Shown here in pieces: positions 42,562 to 52,862 of a stretch of 64,000 nt of DNA (its first letter is position 1; every line of letters starts with the position of its first letter). The notes under the pieces were generated by a model. That model was not told the origin of the DNA. It saw only the letters and a list, made by a program, of their open reading frames with translations, and ran no database searches. The position numbers were made by a program, and so were the translations under genes. The stretch covers positions 1 to 64,000 of the forward strand of contig SCVW01000047.1 in assembly GCA_007244375.1 (NCBI GenBank), written 5' to 3'. Source of the DNA: Smithella sp. (GTDB lineage: Bacteria > Desulfobacterota > Syntrophia > Syntrophales > Smithellaceae).

Positions 42562-44619
42562 TTACATAGAAAGGAGTAATTTTTTTGCTGCCGCTATAAT
42601 TTTTTCAACGGTAAAACCGTATTTTTCATAAAGCATCGGGCCGGGAGCACTGGCTCCGAAACTGTTCATGCCGATAATTTCCCCTTTTAGACCTGTGTAA
42701 TGTTCCCATCCCAGCTTTATTCCTGCTTCCACGGCAATCCGGGCTGTTATTGCAGGTGGCAAAACACTATTGCGGTATTCCTGCGGTTGATTATCGAATA
42801 TTTCCCAGCTGGGAAGAGAAACAAGTCTTACTTTTATGCCTTGTTCCGAAAGCTTACGGGCGGCATTTAATGTTAAAAATACTTCCGAACCCGTGGCCAT
42901 TAAAATCAATTCGGGATCAGGGGATGATTCCCAAAGAATATAACCACCGTGTTGCACACCAGATGCTGTGCTGAAAATGCTTCTATCCAGCACTGGAAGA
43001 TTTTGCCGGCTGAAGACAAGTGTGGTCGGGCCACTTGTGTTCTTTATGGCTATGCGCCAGGCTTCCAATGTTTCATTGGCGTCGGCAGGGCGGATAACTG
43101 TCATGTTGGGCACCTGCCTCAGATTCATAATCTGCTCAACAGGCTGATGTGTGGGGCCGTCTTCTCCCACACCGATGCTGTCATGCGTAAATATAAAAAC
43201 GACACGCAATCCCATTAACGCGGCTAATCGCATAGGGGGGCGCATATAATCGGCAAAGGTTAAAAAGGTGGCTGTATAGGGAATTATTCCGCCATGCAAG
43301 GCCATGCCCACGGTAATCGAGCCCATCGCGTGTTCCCTTATGCCGAAATGAATGTTGCGGCCGGTATAATTCCACGGTCCCCCCACCATGCCGTGCAAAC
43401 CTTCTTTGGATAAGCGAGGATTTTGAAAATCACCCAGACCTTTAAGCCAAGTGAAGCAGGAAGGATTCAAGTCGGCTGAGCCGCCTGCAAATTCGGTAAT
43501 TTTGGAAGCAATGGCCTGCATCACTGTTTCTGAAGCTTTGCGTGTAGCCACATCTTTTGATCCTTCGGGTAATTCACTCAAAGCTGATTCCCATTTTTCC
43601 GGAAGATCGCCGCGCATAATACGTTCAAATTCAGCGACAGAAGCAGGATATTTTTGTTTGTATTCGTTTACCGTTTCCCGCCACTGCTTCTCATATTTTT
43701 TACCGCGTGAAAGCGCTTTGCGAAAAAATTTGTAGACATCATCGGAGACATAAAAGGGTGCATCGCCCAGCCAGCACAGGGATTCTTTTGTCCTTTTCAG
43801 TTCATCGGCTCCCAGGGGTGAGCCGTGTGCCTCACAACTTCCCTGCTTACATGGTGCGCCAAAGCCAATGGTCGATTGCACGCAGATGAGCGAAGGTTTT
43901 TCTGTTTCGCGTTTGGCTTTCTTGATGGTCCGGTCAATGGCGGCAACGTTATTGCCATCGGCAATTTTTTGCACTTGCCAGCCGTAAGCCTTGAACCTCT
44001 GCTCGATATTTTCCGTGCAGGATAGTGCCGCGGAACCGGCTAGTGTTACCCGGTTGTCATCGTAAAGGACAATCAGTTTTCCCAGACGCAAATGACCGGC
44101 CAGCGAACAGGCTTCAGCAGCCACGCCTTCCATCATATCGCCATCTCCGACCATAACGTAGGTGAAATGATCAATCAGCTTTTCTCCTTCGCGGTTGAAA
44201 CGAACTGCCAGATGCGCTTCGGCGATAGCCATGCCCACGGCATTAGCCAGTCCCTGTCCAAGGGGTCCGGTGGTCACTTCCACGCCGGGCGTGTGTTTGT
44301 ATTCCGGATGTCCCGGTGTGCGGCTGCCCCATTGCCGGAAGTTTTTGATATCGTCGAGTGTCAAATTGTAACCGGTCAGATGCAGAAGAGAATATAAAAG
44401 CATGGAGGCATGACCGGCTGAAAGAACAAAACGGTCGCGGTCGGGCCATTGCGGGTTTTGGGGATTATGTTTCAAGTGTTTTGTCCATAGCGTAAAAGCG
44501 GCGGCAGCAGCGCCCAGCGGCATGCCGGGATGGCCGGATTTGGCTTTTTCTATCGCATCAGCAGCCAGAAAACGTATAGTATCAATGCATTTTTTTTCCA
44601 AGTCGTTTTTATCAGACAT
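42562..44619 (-). CDS. tkt: Transketolase
   Basis: A 685-residue thiamine diphosphate enzyme of the pentose phosphate pathway. [16 protein letters not shown] near residue 22, [15 protein letters not shown] near 116, the TPP/Mg region [14 protein letters not shown] near 157, and [16 protein letters not shown] near 468 are all present. It forms an operon with pgi, tying the non-oxidative pentose phosphate route to glycolysis or gluconeogenesis. SD AAGGAG is 7 bp from the ATG. Confidence 0.97.
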   Translation of the reverse strand: MSDKNDLEKKCIDTIRFLAADAIEKAKSGHPGMPLGAAAAAFTLWTKHLKHNPQNPQWPDRDRFVLSAGHASMLLYSLLHLTGYNLTLDDIKNFRQWGSRTPGHPEYKHTPGVEVTTGPLGQGLANAVGMAIAEAHLAVRFNREGEKLIDHFTYVMVGDGDMMEGVAAEACSLAGHLRLGKLIVLYDDNRVTLAGSAALSCTENIEQRFKAYGWQVQKIADGNNVAAIDRTIKKAKRETEKPSLICVQSTIGFGAPCKQGSCEAHGSPLGADELKRTKESLCWLGDAPFYVSDDVYKFFRKALSRGKKYEKQWRETVNEYKQKYPASVAEFERIMRGDLPEKWESALSELPEGSKDVATRKASETVMQAIASKITEFAGGSADLNPSCFTWLKGLGDFQNPRLSKEGLHGMVGGPWNYTGRNIHFGIREHAMGSITVGMALHGGIIPYTATFLTFADYMRPPMRLAALMGLRVVFIFTHDSIGVGEDGPTHQPVEQIMNLRQVPNMTVIRPADANETLEAWRIAIKNTSGPTTLVFSRQNLPVLDRSIFSTASGVQHGGYILWESSPDPELILMATGSEVFLTLNAARKLSEQGIKVRLVSLPSWEIFDNQPQEYRNSVLPPAITARIAVEAGIKLGWEHYTGLKGEIIGMNSFGASAPGPMLYEKYGFTVEKIIAAAKKLLLSM

Positions 44620-44850
44620 GAGATCTCCTTAAGAAGGGACAAATATTATTAGTTCGGAATAAGAAATGTACTAACATATTTGAAAAATTTTTAAAACTTT
44701 TCTTGAAAAATATTTCAAATTTCATTTATGGCGAAAATATTATAAAATAAACTGGTAATAAAATGTATTATAAAACAAAGGCTTAGTCGGCCTTTTATGT
44801 CCAGTCGTATACATCGTGTTATAGATCATTAATCTAGAAAGGAGGCCTAA

Positions 44851-45402
44851 ATGGGTATATATCAAATAACCGTTATAGTCGGAAGTCTTCGCAAGAACTC
44901 ATTCAATCGCAAACTGGCTGATGCCGTTATTAAATTGGCACCACCGGAGTTCTTTTTCCAGCATGCGCAAATCAATGATCTGCCGCTTTATAATCAGGAC
45001 GACGATGCGAATCAGGCCGAGTCTGTCAGGCGGCTGAAAACTCAAATCAAAAGTGCACAGGGGCTTTTATTTGTCACGCCGGAATACAATCGTTCAGTTC
45101 CTGGTGTTCTTAAAAACGCTATCGACCATGCTTCACGTCCTTACGGTCTGAACTCTTTCGCTGGAAAGCCTGCCGGTATTTTAGGTGTTTCAACCGGTAC
45201 CACAGGCACCGCCATGGCACAGCAGCATTTACGTAACATTCTCTCCACATTGAACGTTCCAACGCTTTGTCAACCTGAAGCTTTTATTCAGATGAAAGAC
45301 GGGCTGTTTGATGAGGTTGGCAATATCGGGGGGGACAGCAAAAAATTCATGCAGAGCTGGATGGAAAAATATGTCGCATGGGTGAGAAAGCACGCGATCT
45401 GA
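44851..45402 (+). CDS. NADPH-dependent FMN reductase (ChrR/azoreductase type)
   Basis: A 183-residue flavodoxin-fold reductase. The FMN phosphate loop VGSLRKNSFNRKLAD (10-24), FVTPEYNRSVPGVLKNAIDHASRP-type substrate loop near 76 and GVSTGTTGTAMAQQHLR near 110 are characteristic of quinone/chromate reductases. SD AAAGGAGG precedes the start. Monocistronic. Confidence 0.93.
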   Translation: MGIYQITVIVGSLRKNSFNRKLADAVIKLAPPEFFFQHAQINDLPLYNQDDDANQAESVRRLKTQIKSAQGLLFVTPEYNRSVPGVLKNAIDHASRPYGLNSFAGKPAGILGVSTGTTGTAMAQQHLRNILSTLNVPTLCQPEAFIQMKDGLFDEVGNIGGDSKKFMQSWMEKYVAWVRKHAI

Positions 45403-45468
45403 TAGAGCAAATAAGCAAACGATTCCTTTTTTTACCAGGCATAATAATCGGTAAGGATTGGTGTTGTT

Positions 45469-45540
45469 CTATTGTACGTAGTCATCAATCCATCGCAGGT
45501 ATTCTCTGCTGCCTTTGACAATAGGTGTGGCGATGATTTC
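45469..45540 (-). pseudogene. C-terminal stub of a cutA gene
   Basis: About 23 codons reading EIIATPIVKGSREYLRWIDD then YVQ and a stop, closely matching the C terminus of the intact CutA at 47287 (EITAIPIVKSSKEYLSWLGE). No N-terminal part is left. The remainder of the gap to 45862 shows no recognised gene. Confidence 0.75.
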
Positions 45541-45862
45541 AAAAACCGGACTCAGACGGAATCAAAATGTATCATATGCAATTTTTGCGTGATCACCATC
45601 GAGGAAGGGCAGCTGAAATGCCGATACGGAAAACTGCCGAAGACGAAAAACGCTTGAGGGTGATATGTCACGCCACGCATTTGACCGAGCATACAGTCTT
45701 CAGAAGAGTTCTGCTAATTAGTTCATAATGGCGGTTTGGTCAAATTCATGATAACTATTTGAAAGGTTTAATGCTCTATGGTAAGTTACACTAATTTTGA
45801 ATCTGATTTTTTCGTTATATTTATATATTCTGATAATATTTTGTGAAAGATAAAATTTACCT

Positions 45863-47182
45863 ATGAGTTCAATTTTAATCGAGATATTAATAATCATTTT
45901 TCTTATCCTTTTAAACGGTTTACTTGCCTTGTCTGAATTGGCTCTTGTGTCAGCCAGAAAAACAAGATTGGAGCAACTGGCAAAGGAAGGTGATGCCAAA
46001 GCAAAGATTGCGCTTAAGCTTGCCAACTCACCGGACAGTTTTTTATCCACCATACAAATAGGAATTACTTTCATTGGTATTCTAGCAGGCGCATTTGGAG
46101 GAGCAACCGTAGCAGAGTTGCTTGCCCAGTATATTCAAACATATCCGTTGCTTGCACCTTATGATGAGCCGATAAGCGTAGTTATTGTAGTTATCTGTAT
46201 AACATATCTATCTGTGGTCATTGGTGAACTTATTCCAAAAAGAGTGGCCCTTAGTAATCCGGAATTTTTAGCTCGTCTCGTCGCGCCTGCTATTTATCGT
46301 CTTTCCAAGATAGCACATCCACTGGTAACGCTGCTGAGCAGTTCTACCAATATAATTCTTCGTATCTTTCGCCTAAAAAATTCTTCCGAACCAACCGTAA
46401 CAGAAGAAGAAATAAAACTGCTCATTGACAAAGGAACACAAGATGGAACTTTTCAGGAATTTGAACAGGATGCCATAGAACGTGTTTTTCGCTTGGCTGA
46501 CCGCCGCGCTGAAGTTCTGATGACGCATAGGACGGATATTGTTTGGCTTGATATCAATGAAAAAGAAGAGGAAACAAAGCGAATCATTGCCCGAAATAAA
46601 TATTCGGCTTATCCGGTGGCAAAGGATTCTCTTGACGACACTTTGGGCGTCATTAGAACTAAAGAATTGCTTTCCCTGATACTGGAGGGCAAACCATTTA
46701 ATTTAAAAGATATATATATTGAACCCCTTTATGTTTCTGAAACAACACCGGCAGTAAAGGCGATGGAGTTATTTAAGAAATCGAAGGTGCATATTGCCTT
46801 GGTAGTTGATGAATATGGTACGGTAACAGGTCTTTTAACTTTTGGTGACATATTGCGTTCTGTTTTTGAAGACGCCGAGGATACTATTGAAGGTGAAAAA
46901 GAAATCATAAAAAGAGAAGATGGATCGTTACTGATAGCAGGAAGTCTGCCATTGGATGAATTCATGGATTATATGGACATTGGAAGACTTAGCGAAGAAG
47001 AACAAGAAGGCATGAATACCGTGGGTGGTTTTGTCATGGCCAAACTAGGAGAAGTTCCCACTGAGGGCCAATATTTCAAATGGAAAAATTTACGATTCGA
47101 AGTTATTGACATGGATGGAAGACGGGTCGACAAGATTTTAATCTCACGAATAAAAGATGATATAGAAACGATAGAGTTGTAA
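45863..47182 (+). CDS. CNNM/CorC-type membrane protein with CBS domains
   Basis: A 439-residue protein of the DUF21-CBS-CorC_HlyC architecture: N-terminal TM domain with LNGLLALSELALVSARKTRL (residue 18 on) and YLSVVIGELIPKRVAL near 114, a tandem CBS pair (about 210-335; MTHRTDIVWLD, VVDEYGTVTGLLTFGDIL) and a C-terminal CorC_HlyC domain (about 350-430). Family members act in Mg2+/Co2+ efflux or homeostasis; the old hemolysin label is not supported. Monocistronic. Confidence 0.93.
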   Translation: MSSILIEILIIIFLILLNGLLALSELALVSARKTRLEQLAKEGDAKAKIALKLANSPDSFLSTIQIGITFIGILAGAFGGATVAELLAQYIQTYPLLAPYDEPISVVIVVICITYLSVVIGELIPKRVALSNPEFLARLVAPAIYRLSKIAHPLVTLLSSSTNIILRIFRLKNSSEPTVTEEEIKLLIDKGTQDGTFQEFEQDAIERVFRLADRRAEVLMTHRTDIVWLDINEKEEETKRIIARNKYSAYPVAKDSLDDTLGVIRTKELLSLILEGKPFNLKDIYIEPLYVSETTPAVKAMELFKKSKVHIALVVDEYGTVTGLLTFGDILRSVFEDAEDTIEGEKEIIKREDGSLLIAGSLPLDEFMDYMDIGRLSEEEQEGMNTVGGFVMAKLGEVPTEGQYFKWKNLRFEVIDMDGRRVDKILISRIKDDIETIEL

Positions 47183-47286
47183 AAAAAATAATTATATTAA
47201 TCCATCATTCATTATTTTGTACTGGCTATTATTGAAAGGTAGCGTTCTGTTAAGGACAGATTAAAGAGATTATAAATTCTTGTTCT

Positions 47287-47613
47287 TTAGATTTTATTCC
47301 TTGTTTCTTCACCAAGCCAGCTTAAATATTCCTTGCTGCTTTTGACAATCGGAATAGCGGTAATTTCCGGTGTTTCGTAGGGATGCAGTTTTTTGATGGC
47401 GGTCTCAACTTTTTTGAATAAAGATTCCCGGGTTTTAATCAGACAAAGCCACTCAGTGGCCGTTTCTATTTTACCTTTCCAGCGATAGATGCTTTCAATT
47501 GGGCCGGTCACTTGCACACAGGCAGCAAGTTTTTGTTCTACTAAATACCGGGCAATCGTTTGGGCTTCTTCCTTAGTTTCGGTTGTTGTGGATATTTGAA
47601 TATAGGTTTTCAT
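47287..47613 (-). CDS. cutA: Divalent-cation tolerance protein CutA
   Basis: A 108-residue trimeric PII-like protein. YIQISTTTETKEEAQTIAR at the N terminus, KLAACVQVTGPIESIYRWKGKI near 30 and the HPYETPEITAIPI motif near 82 are complete. The start at 47613 overlaps the trmH stop by 4 bp (ATGA), so translation is coupled. Exact function (metal tolerance, ligand sensing) remains unclear for the family. A second, decayed copy lies at 45469. Confidence 0.95.
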   Translation of the reverse strand: MKTYIQISTTTETKEEAQTIARYLVEQKLAACVQVTGPIESIYRWKGKIETATEWLCLIKTRESLFKKVETAIKKLHPYETPEITAIPIVKSSKEYLSWLGEETRNKI

Positions 47614-48389
47614 TTCTTTATACATTCATACATCATAATCGCCGCCGCCTGCGGCAGACTCAGCGAATCGGCTTTACTGCTGCCGGGTATGCTCCACTTT
47701 TCATCGGCCATCCGTAAAATATTTTCCGGCAGACCGTGACTTTCGTTGCCTAAAATCAGCGCGGCATTTTTTTGCGCCGGATGAGGCGGTGTTCCTTCAC
47801 GAACATCAGAGCCGATAACAAAAAAATGTTTTCTAATTTCCGGTAGTGCTTCAATTAAATCAATCTCCGGGATAATCGTCAATTGAAAAATGCTGCCCAT
47901 CGAAGCACGAACGGCTTTCGGATTGGTGTAGTCCACAGAGTTGGCGCTCAAGATGATACTGTTAAATCCAAACCACTGCGCGCTGCGGGCCAGCGCCCCG
48001 AGATTGAGCGGATTGTTGATTTCGTGCAGGATCAGCACATTGCCGGTATTTTTTGTCAGCCACGCATAAAACGCCGGTTTTTTTTTCATTTCAACCAGCG
48101 CCATGATGCCTTCCGGCTCCCTGTCCTGTCCGATTTTTTCCCACTGCGTTCGCGTCAACTGATATGCGGGAATGTCTTTCTCTGCGCGAAGAGCAAGCTT
48201 TTCCCAAAATTTTATTTTTTCAGGCATGACGAGCAATGCCTTGATTGACCAGTCGCTTTTCAGCAGCTCTTCGGCAACCTTGACACCTTCGGCCAGGAAA
48301 ATCCCTTCTTCATGACGCACCTTCGCATTATCAAGTCTGGACCATTTTTTCAACTGAATCTGTGAAGGCGTCAAAAATTCTGTTCGCAT
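47610..48389 (-). CDS. TrmH/SpoU-family RNA 2'-O-methyltransferase
   Basis: A 259-residue SPOUT methyltransferase with an N-terminal substrate-binding domain (IFLAEGVKVAEELL near 30). Motif 1 EINNPLNLGALARSA near 122, motif 2 LILGNESHGLP near 210 and motif 3 DSLSLPQAAAIMMYE near 238 form the SAM trefoil knot. It probably methylates a ribose in 23S rRNA or tRNA, as RlmB or TsnR-like enzymes do. It lies 4 bp downstream of terC in a compact operon. Confidence 0.92.
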   Translation of the reverse strand: MRTEFLTPSQIQLKKWSRLDNAKVRHEEGIFLAEGVKVAEELLKSDWSIKALLVMPEKIKFWEKLALRAEKDIPAYQLTRTQWEKIGQDREPEGIMALVEMKKKPAFYAWLTKNTGNVLILHEINNPLNLGALARSAQWFGFNSIILSANSVDYTNPKAVRASMGSIFQLTIIPEIDLIEALPEIRKHFFVIGSDVREGTPPHPAQKNAALILGNESHGLPENILRMADEKWSIPGSSKADSLSLPQAAAIMMYECIKK

Positions 48390-48393
48390 GGCG

Positions 48394-49332
48394 TTAATCC
48401 TTCATGGTGATATTGGGAATGTCTTCATATCTGGTATCCGGCCAGATCATTGACGCTATTATTGATATAAAAATAATAGAGGATATGACAATCAAAGAAA
48501 TTCCGGTTGGTATATGGAAGAAATCCGCGATAAGCATCTTCACGCCGACAAAACTCAAGATTACCGCCAGACCATAGTGCAACAGGTGGAACAATTTCAT
48601 CAGACCGGAAATGGCGAAAAAAAGCGAACGCAGTCCCAGAATGGCAAATACATTGGAGGTGTAAACGATAAAGGGATCTGTGGAAATGGCCAGAACCGCA
48701 GGAATGGAATCAACCGCAAAAAGGATATCCGTGGTCTCCAGCGCCAGAAGAACGGCCAGCATGGGTGTGGCGAAACGTCTTCCGTTTTTGATGATAAAAA
48801 ATCTGGCTTCCTGAAATTCCTTGGTTACCGGAATGACATAGCGAAGCATTTTTATCGCAATATTTTTGTCGGGATGCACTTCTGTTTCTTTGTTAAGTGC
48901 CATTTTGATGCCGGTGAAAATCAAAAAAGCACCGAAAACGTACATGATCCAGTGGAATTTGTTAATGAGCGCGACGCCCGCGAAAATAAATGCGGCACGG
49001 GTAATCAATGCCAGCAGGATGCCCCAGAAAAGCGCCTTGTGTTCATAAGCGGGAGGCACGTTGAAAAACCTAAAGATCAGCAAAAAAACGAAAAGATTGT
49101 CGATGCTCAGAGAGTATTCAATAATATAAGCGGTAAAAAACTCCAGAGCCTTGGAGTGACCATAAAAATAATAGACGCCCGTGCCGAACGATAAAGCCAT
49201 GGTTATCCAGAAGGACGTCCAGAGCAATGCTTCCTTCATTTTGATAACGTGAGCCTTGCGGTTGAAAACACCCAGATCCAACGCCAGCATTGCAAAGATA
49301 AAAACACCGAAAATTATCCACCAGATGGTCAT
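48394..49332 (-). CDS. TerC/Alx-family integral membrane protein
   Basis: A 312-residue protein with about nine TM helices. EYSLSIDNLFVFLLIFRFF near 71 and ETTDILFAVDSIPAVLAI near 199 carry the conserved acidic residues of TerC/Alx, linked to Mn2+ export and tellurite or pH tolerance. No yybP-ykoY riboswitch was seen in front; the gene lies 17 bp after the upstream oxidoreductase and is co-transcribed. Confidence 0.93.
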   Translation of the reverse strand: MTIWWIIFGVFIFAMLALDLGVFNRKAHVIKMKEALLWTSFWITMALSFGTGVYYFYGHSKALEFFTAYIIEYSLSIDNLFVFLLIFRFFNVPPAYEHKALFWGILLALITRAAFIFAGVALINKFHWIMYVFGAFLIFTGIKMALNKETEVHPDKNIAIKMLRYVIPVTKEFQEARFFIIKNGRRFATPMLAVLLALETTDILFAVDSIPAVLAISTDPFIVYTSNVFAILGLRSLFFAISGLMKLFHLLHYGLAVILSFVGVKMLIADFFHIPTGISLIVISSIIFISIIASMIWPDTRYEDIPNITMKD

Positions 49333-49349
49333 TTACAAATCCTTGTCTT

Positions 49350-50681
49350 TTAGATCATCCGGCGCAGTGCCTGGGCGGCGTTGTGAATAATATCCCAGGC
49401 CGCGCTGAAGGGCGGCGCATAAGCCAGATCGATGTATCCGATTTCATCAATGTTTAGACCTGTCCAGAGAGCGACGGAAAGCGCGTTGATTCTTCCCACC
49501 ACTCCGGCGATACCCACAGCCTGCGCGCCCAGCAGCTTTCCCGATGATTTATCAGCAGTCAGCTTCAGCCCAATTTTTTTCATGCCCATCGCCGGTGCCA
49601 TTGCGTTGCCCCATGTAATGTTGCTTATTGGTGCGTACCCGGCGGCAATGGCTTCGTTTTCAGAAAGGCCTGTTGCCGCGCATTCCAGGTTAAAAAGACG
49701 AAAGGATTGGGCTCCGACGATACCGTCGAAAGTCAGCGGTCTTCCACCGATGTTCCGACCGGCAACGCGCCCTTGTTTGTTGGCAATGTCGCCCAGAGGA
49801 ATATTAACCCAGCGGCGGCTGACGCGATTCCACGATTCGCAGCAGTCGCCAGCTGCATAAACATTTTCCACAGATGTCTGCTGGGCAAAGTTGACCGCAA
49901 TCGCGCCGGTTCTACCGATGGTGAGACCAGCAGCTTTGGCCAGCACGGCATTGGGTCTGACGCCGACGGCCAGTAACACCATATCGCCTTGCCACTCTCC
50001 CGCGTCAGTTATCACCTTCAAAGAATCGCTGGATGATTTTTCAATAGCTTTTGCCTGGGTGTTGCCGATGAATCTCACACCATGAGCCTGAAGTTCTTCG
50101 AGCATCACCGATGAAAGGTTCTTGTCCCAGCGGTTGGCAGGTAAAGAATATTTGTGAATAATAGTTGAAGATATACCTGCCGCATAAAGAGAATCACTCA
50201 TTTCCAATCCGATAAAACCGCCGCCGATAATAATCACATGCCGTGCATTTCTTTCATGCAGAAAGGATTTAATATGGATAGCATCTTCCAGATTTCTAAG
50301 TAAATAGACACCGGGCAGATCTCTACCGGGAATGTCCGGAACAAAAGGGCTTGTGCCGGTTCCGATGATTAGAAAATCATAGGGCAGCATAAGACCGTCC
50401 TTTGTTTCGACGACATTTGCGTTGGGATTGATATTGACGACTTCCGTGTCAAGTTGCACCTCCACGCCTCGTTTGCGGAATTCTTCGGGCGTGCGTGCCA
50501 CCAGTTTATTTTCATCTTTAATAATATCGCCGATATAATAAGGAGTTGGACAGGAAGAATATGATACAAACTTTCCTGCCTGCAAAATGATGGCATTCAA
50601 TTCAGGATTGTTTCGTTTTGCCTCTGCTGCCGCGGAAGCTCCGCCGGCACCGCCACCGACAACAATCAGATTCTTTCTCAT
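49350..50681 (-). CDS. Pyridine nucleotide-disulfide oxidoreductase (CoA-disulfide reductase/NADH oxidase-like)
   Basis: A 443-residue FAD/NAD(P)H enzyme. FAD loop VVGGGAGGASAAAEAKR (7-23), single redox Cys C44 in SYSSCPTPYYIGD, NAD loop VIIIGGGFIGLEMSD near 150 and VYAAGDCCE near 275. The single-Cys active site and C-terminal dimer domain match CoA-disulfide reductase, NADH oxidase or NAD(P)H sulfur oxidoreductase (Nsr) of anaerobes. The precise substrate (O2, CoA disulfide, polysulfide) cannot be told. Confidence 0.88.
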   Translation of the reverse strand: MRKNLIVVGGGAGGASAAAEAKRNNPELNAIILQAGKFVSYSSCPTPYYIGDIIKDENKLVARTPEEFRKRGVEVQLDTEVVNINPNANVVETKDGLMLPYDFLIIGTGTSPFVPDIPGRDLPGVYLLRNLEDAIHIKSFLHERNARHVIIIGGGFIGLEMSDSLYAAGISSTIIHKYSLPANRWDKNLSSVMLEELQAHGVRFIGNTQAKAIEKSSSDSLKVITDAGEWQGDMVLLAVGVRPNAVLAKAAGLTIGRTGAIAVNFAQQTSVENVYAAGDCCESWNRVSRRWVNIPLGDIANKQGRVAGRNIGGRPLTFDGIVGAQSFRLFNLECAATGLSENEAIAAGYAPISNITWGNAMAPAMGMKKIGLKLTADKSSGKLLGAQAVGIAGVVGRINALSVALWTGLNIDEIGYIDLAYAPPFSAAWDIIHNAAQALRRMI

Positions 50682-50700
50682 ATAACCCCCGGTGTTGTTT

Positions 50701-51540
50701 TTAAGAAGATGAGATTTTTCTGCGCCATATGATGATAATTATGCCTGCTATCATCATCAACAGGCAAAGTATCTGTCCCATACTCATAAAGCTTAGAACC
50801 AAGCCGAGTTGGTAATCCGGTTCACGGAAAAATTCAATGAAGAAACGCACGAAACCATAACCGAAAATGTAAATGCCGATTAAATAACCGCTAAACAACA
50901 TCTTTTTTCTGATTGACCAAAGAATTATGAACAGGACAATACCTTCAAAAAATGCTTCATAAAGCTGGGAAGGGTGGCGTAGTCTTTGCGTCGCATCTAA
51001 AGGGAAGTACATCCCCCACGGGACAGAGGCAAGGCGGCCGTATAATTCACCATTGATAAAATTACCAATTCGGCCGAAAGTATAACCCAGCGGTATGGCC
51101 GGACAAAAAAGATCAACAAAATGCAAAAGGTTAATCTTACGTTTGCGGCAAAATAATATAGTGGCAATAACAATACCAATAAGTCCTCCATGATAAGACA
51201 TGCCGCTGAGTCCCACGAATTTGACTCCATTGGAGAAATTTAAAGGCAGAATTATTTCCAGCGGATGTTGCAGATAATAGCCGAAGTTGTAAAATAAAGC
51301 GTAACCAAACCGTCCTCCTAATATCAGAGCGAGCATTGCCCAGACAAGATAATCCTGAACCGTTTCCGCTGTATATTCGTAATTTTCACTTTTTAGACGA
51401 TAAACGGTGATAAAATATACAATGGCGAAAGCGACAAGATACATCAAACTGTAGTAACGAAGTTGGAATGTGCCTATGCTGAAAAGAGAGGGATTTATGT
51501 GAGCCGGTAAGTGCTGCCAGGTATTGATGAAAGATTCCAT
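50701..51540 (-). CDS. lgt: Prolipoprotein diacylglyceryl transferase
   Basis: A 279-residue polytopic inner-membrane enzyme that attaches diacylglycerol to the lipobox Cys of prolipoproteins. Family signature GRIGNFINGELYGR near 155 is complete, with the catalytic-region YHGGLIG near 115 and the C-terminal GYGFVRFFIEFFREPD near 226. Seven TM helices are visible. It implies Gram-negative lipoprotein maturation. It is 19 bp upstream of the FAD oxidoreductase gene in the same orientation. Confidence 0.97.
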   Translation of the reverse strand: MESFINTWQHLPAHINPSLFSIGTFQLRYYSLMYLVAFAIVYFITVYRLKSENYEYTAETVQDYLVWAMLALILGGRFGYALFYNFGYYLQHPLEIILPLNFSNGVKFVGLSGMSYHGGLIGIVIATILFCRKRKINLLHFVDLFCPAIPLGYTFGRIGNFINGELYGRLASVPWGMYFPLDATQRLRHPSQLYEAFFEGIVLFIILWSIRKKMLFSGYLIGIYIFGYGFVRFFIEFFREPDYQLGLVLSFMSMGQILCLLMMIAGIIIIIWRRKISSS

Positions 51541-51572
51541 GTCTTGCTTATGTCCGCCTAGTTCGTAGATTT

Positions 51573-51731
51573 TGTCACTTCGAATCCCGATTCAAAGCCG
51601 GGCAGGGAATCCCGGCAGCCTGCCCGACGTATGCCGGGTATGCCTGGGCATGCCCGGTAATCGGGAAGAGAAGTCTTATCAACGTTAAAAAAATTCCTCG
51701 TCATCCCGAGTTGTCGGGATTCGGAATGACA
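51573..51731. repeat. Dispersed palindromic repeat, copy D, with nested insertion
   Basis: Opens TGTCACTTCGAATCCCGATT and closes CCCGAGTTGTCGGGATTCGG followed by AATGACA. The middle holds nested GC-rich palindromes (CCGGCAGCCTGCCCG, ATGCCGGGTATGCC, GGGCATGCCCGG), making this copy (159 bp) the largest in the window. It splits trxB from lgt. Confidence 0.8.
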
Positions 51732-51787
51732 CTGTATGTCTTTCGGGTTTCCCATTGCCAATACAGCCGATATGACAATTTAAGTCT

Positions 51788-52750
51788 TTAGTACGCTTGG
51801 CCTTTAAGCTCATCAACGTATCGTTCTGCGCTGTAGATGGCATTGGCGCCATCGCCTGCCGCCGTTACTACCTGACGGAACAGCTTGGTGCGGCAGTCTC
51901 CCGCGGCAAATATTCCAGGTGCGGATGTGTGCATATTGTCATCTGTAATAATGTAACCGCCTTTGTCCAGGTTTAAAATTCCCCGGAAAATAGAGGTGTT
52001 GGGAGTCAGTCCGATAAAGATAAAAACACCTTCCGCTTCAATATTTTTAATTTTTCCTGATTCAACTTCAGCCACTTTCACGCCGGTGACAAATTCTGTA
52101 CCCGCAACTTCGGTAAGTTTTGCCTTCCAGACAAATTCGATTTTTTTTTCCGTAAAAGCTCTTTTCTGCAGAATTGCTGCTGCGCGTAACCTGTCACGGC
52201 GGTGGATTACTGTAACTTTTCTGGCGAAATGAGTTAGAAACAGCGCTTCCTGAATAGCGGTGTCTCCTCCGCCCACGACGACAACATCTTTGTTGCGGTA
52301 AAACGGACCGTCGCAGGTAGCGCAATACGACACGCCTTTCCCGGCAAATTCCTCTTCGCCGGGAACACCTAGTTTATCCCATCGCGCTCCGGTTGCGATA
52401 ACAATACTCAAGGTTTTGTAAGATTTGTCTCCCACAGCGATATCCCAGACTACCGGATTATCTTCGGCTTTTTTAATTGCCTGAACATCGTGGGCAACAA
52501 TTTCCAGTCCGAAATTAAGCGCCTGTTTTTTAAAAAGCTGCATCAAATCGAAGCCGTTAATCCCGTCGGGAATTCCCGGATAATTTTCAATCATATGGGT
52601 AATAGTTATCTGACTGACCGTTGCCGCACCTTCCAGAAGCAACGTTTTCAAACCGCTTCTTGCGGCGTAAATACCCGCTGTATAACCTGCCGGTCCGCCG
52701 CCAATAATAATAGTATCGTAGTCATATTCAGGCAAATTCGCTTTGCTCAC
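51788..52750 (-). CDS. trxB: Thioredoxin reductase
   Basis: A 320-residue FAD/NADPH enzyme reducing thioredoxin. FAD loop IIIGGGPAGYTAGIYAAR (14-31), active-site CATC with C143 and C146 in SYCATCDGPFY, NADPH loop VVVGGGDTAIQEALF near 156, and FAAGDCRTKLFRQ near 283. Complete length. Start preceded by GAGGAAT. It heads a co-oriented run to cutA. Confidence 0.97.
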   Translation of the reverse strand: MSKANLPEYDYDTIIIGGGPAGYTAGIYAARSGLKTLLLEGAATVSQITITHMIENYPGIPDGINGFDLMQLFKKQALNFGLEIVAHDVQAIKKAEDNPVVWDIAVGDKSYKTLSIVIATGARWDKLGVPGEEEFAGKGVSYCATCDGPFYRNKDVVVVGGGDTAIQEALFLTHFARKVTVIHRRDRLRAAAILQKRAFTEKKIEFVWKAKLTEVAGTEFVTGVKVAEVESGKIKNIEAEGVFIFIGLTPNTSIFRGILNLDKGGYIITDDNMHTSAPGIFAAGDCRTKLFRQVVTAAGDGANAIYSAERYVDELKGQAY

Positions 52751-52862
52751 GGGAATTCCTCCTCAGATAATTTGTCTGTACTTTATCAAATAAGGTTGTT
52801 TTGTAAAGTCTTTTAATAAGCGGTTTTTTATGGTAATAACTTTCAGTTCAGGAGAAAATGAA

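Noticed and set aside
45472-45657. Plus-strand 61-codon frame ending CIICNFCVITIEEGQLKC
   Set aside because: The cysteine pattern was tempting, but the frame starts inside the antisense cutA remnant and lacks an SD.
48394-49332. yybP-ykoY manganese riboswitch expected in front of terC/alx genes
   Set aside because: The upstream gene ends 17 bp away and no such structure fits, so the gene is simply part of an operon.
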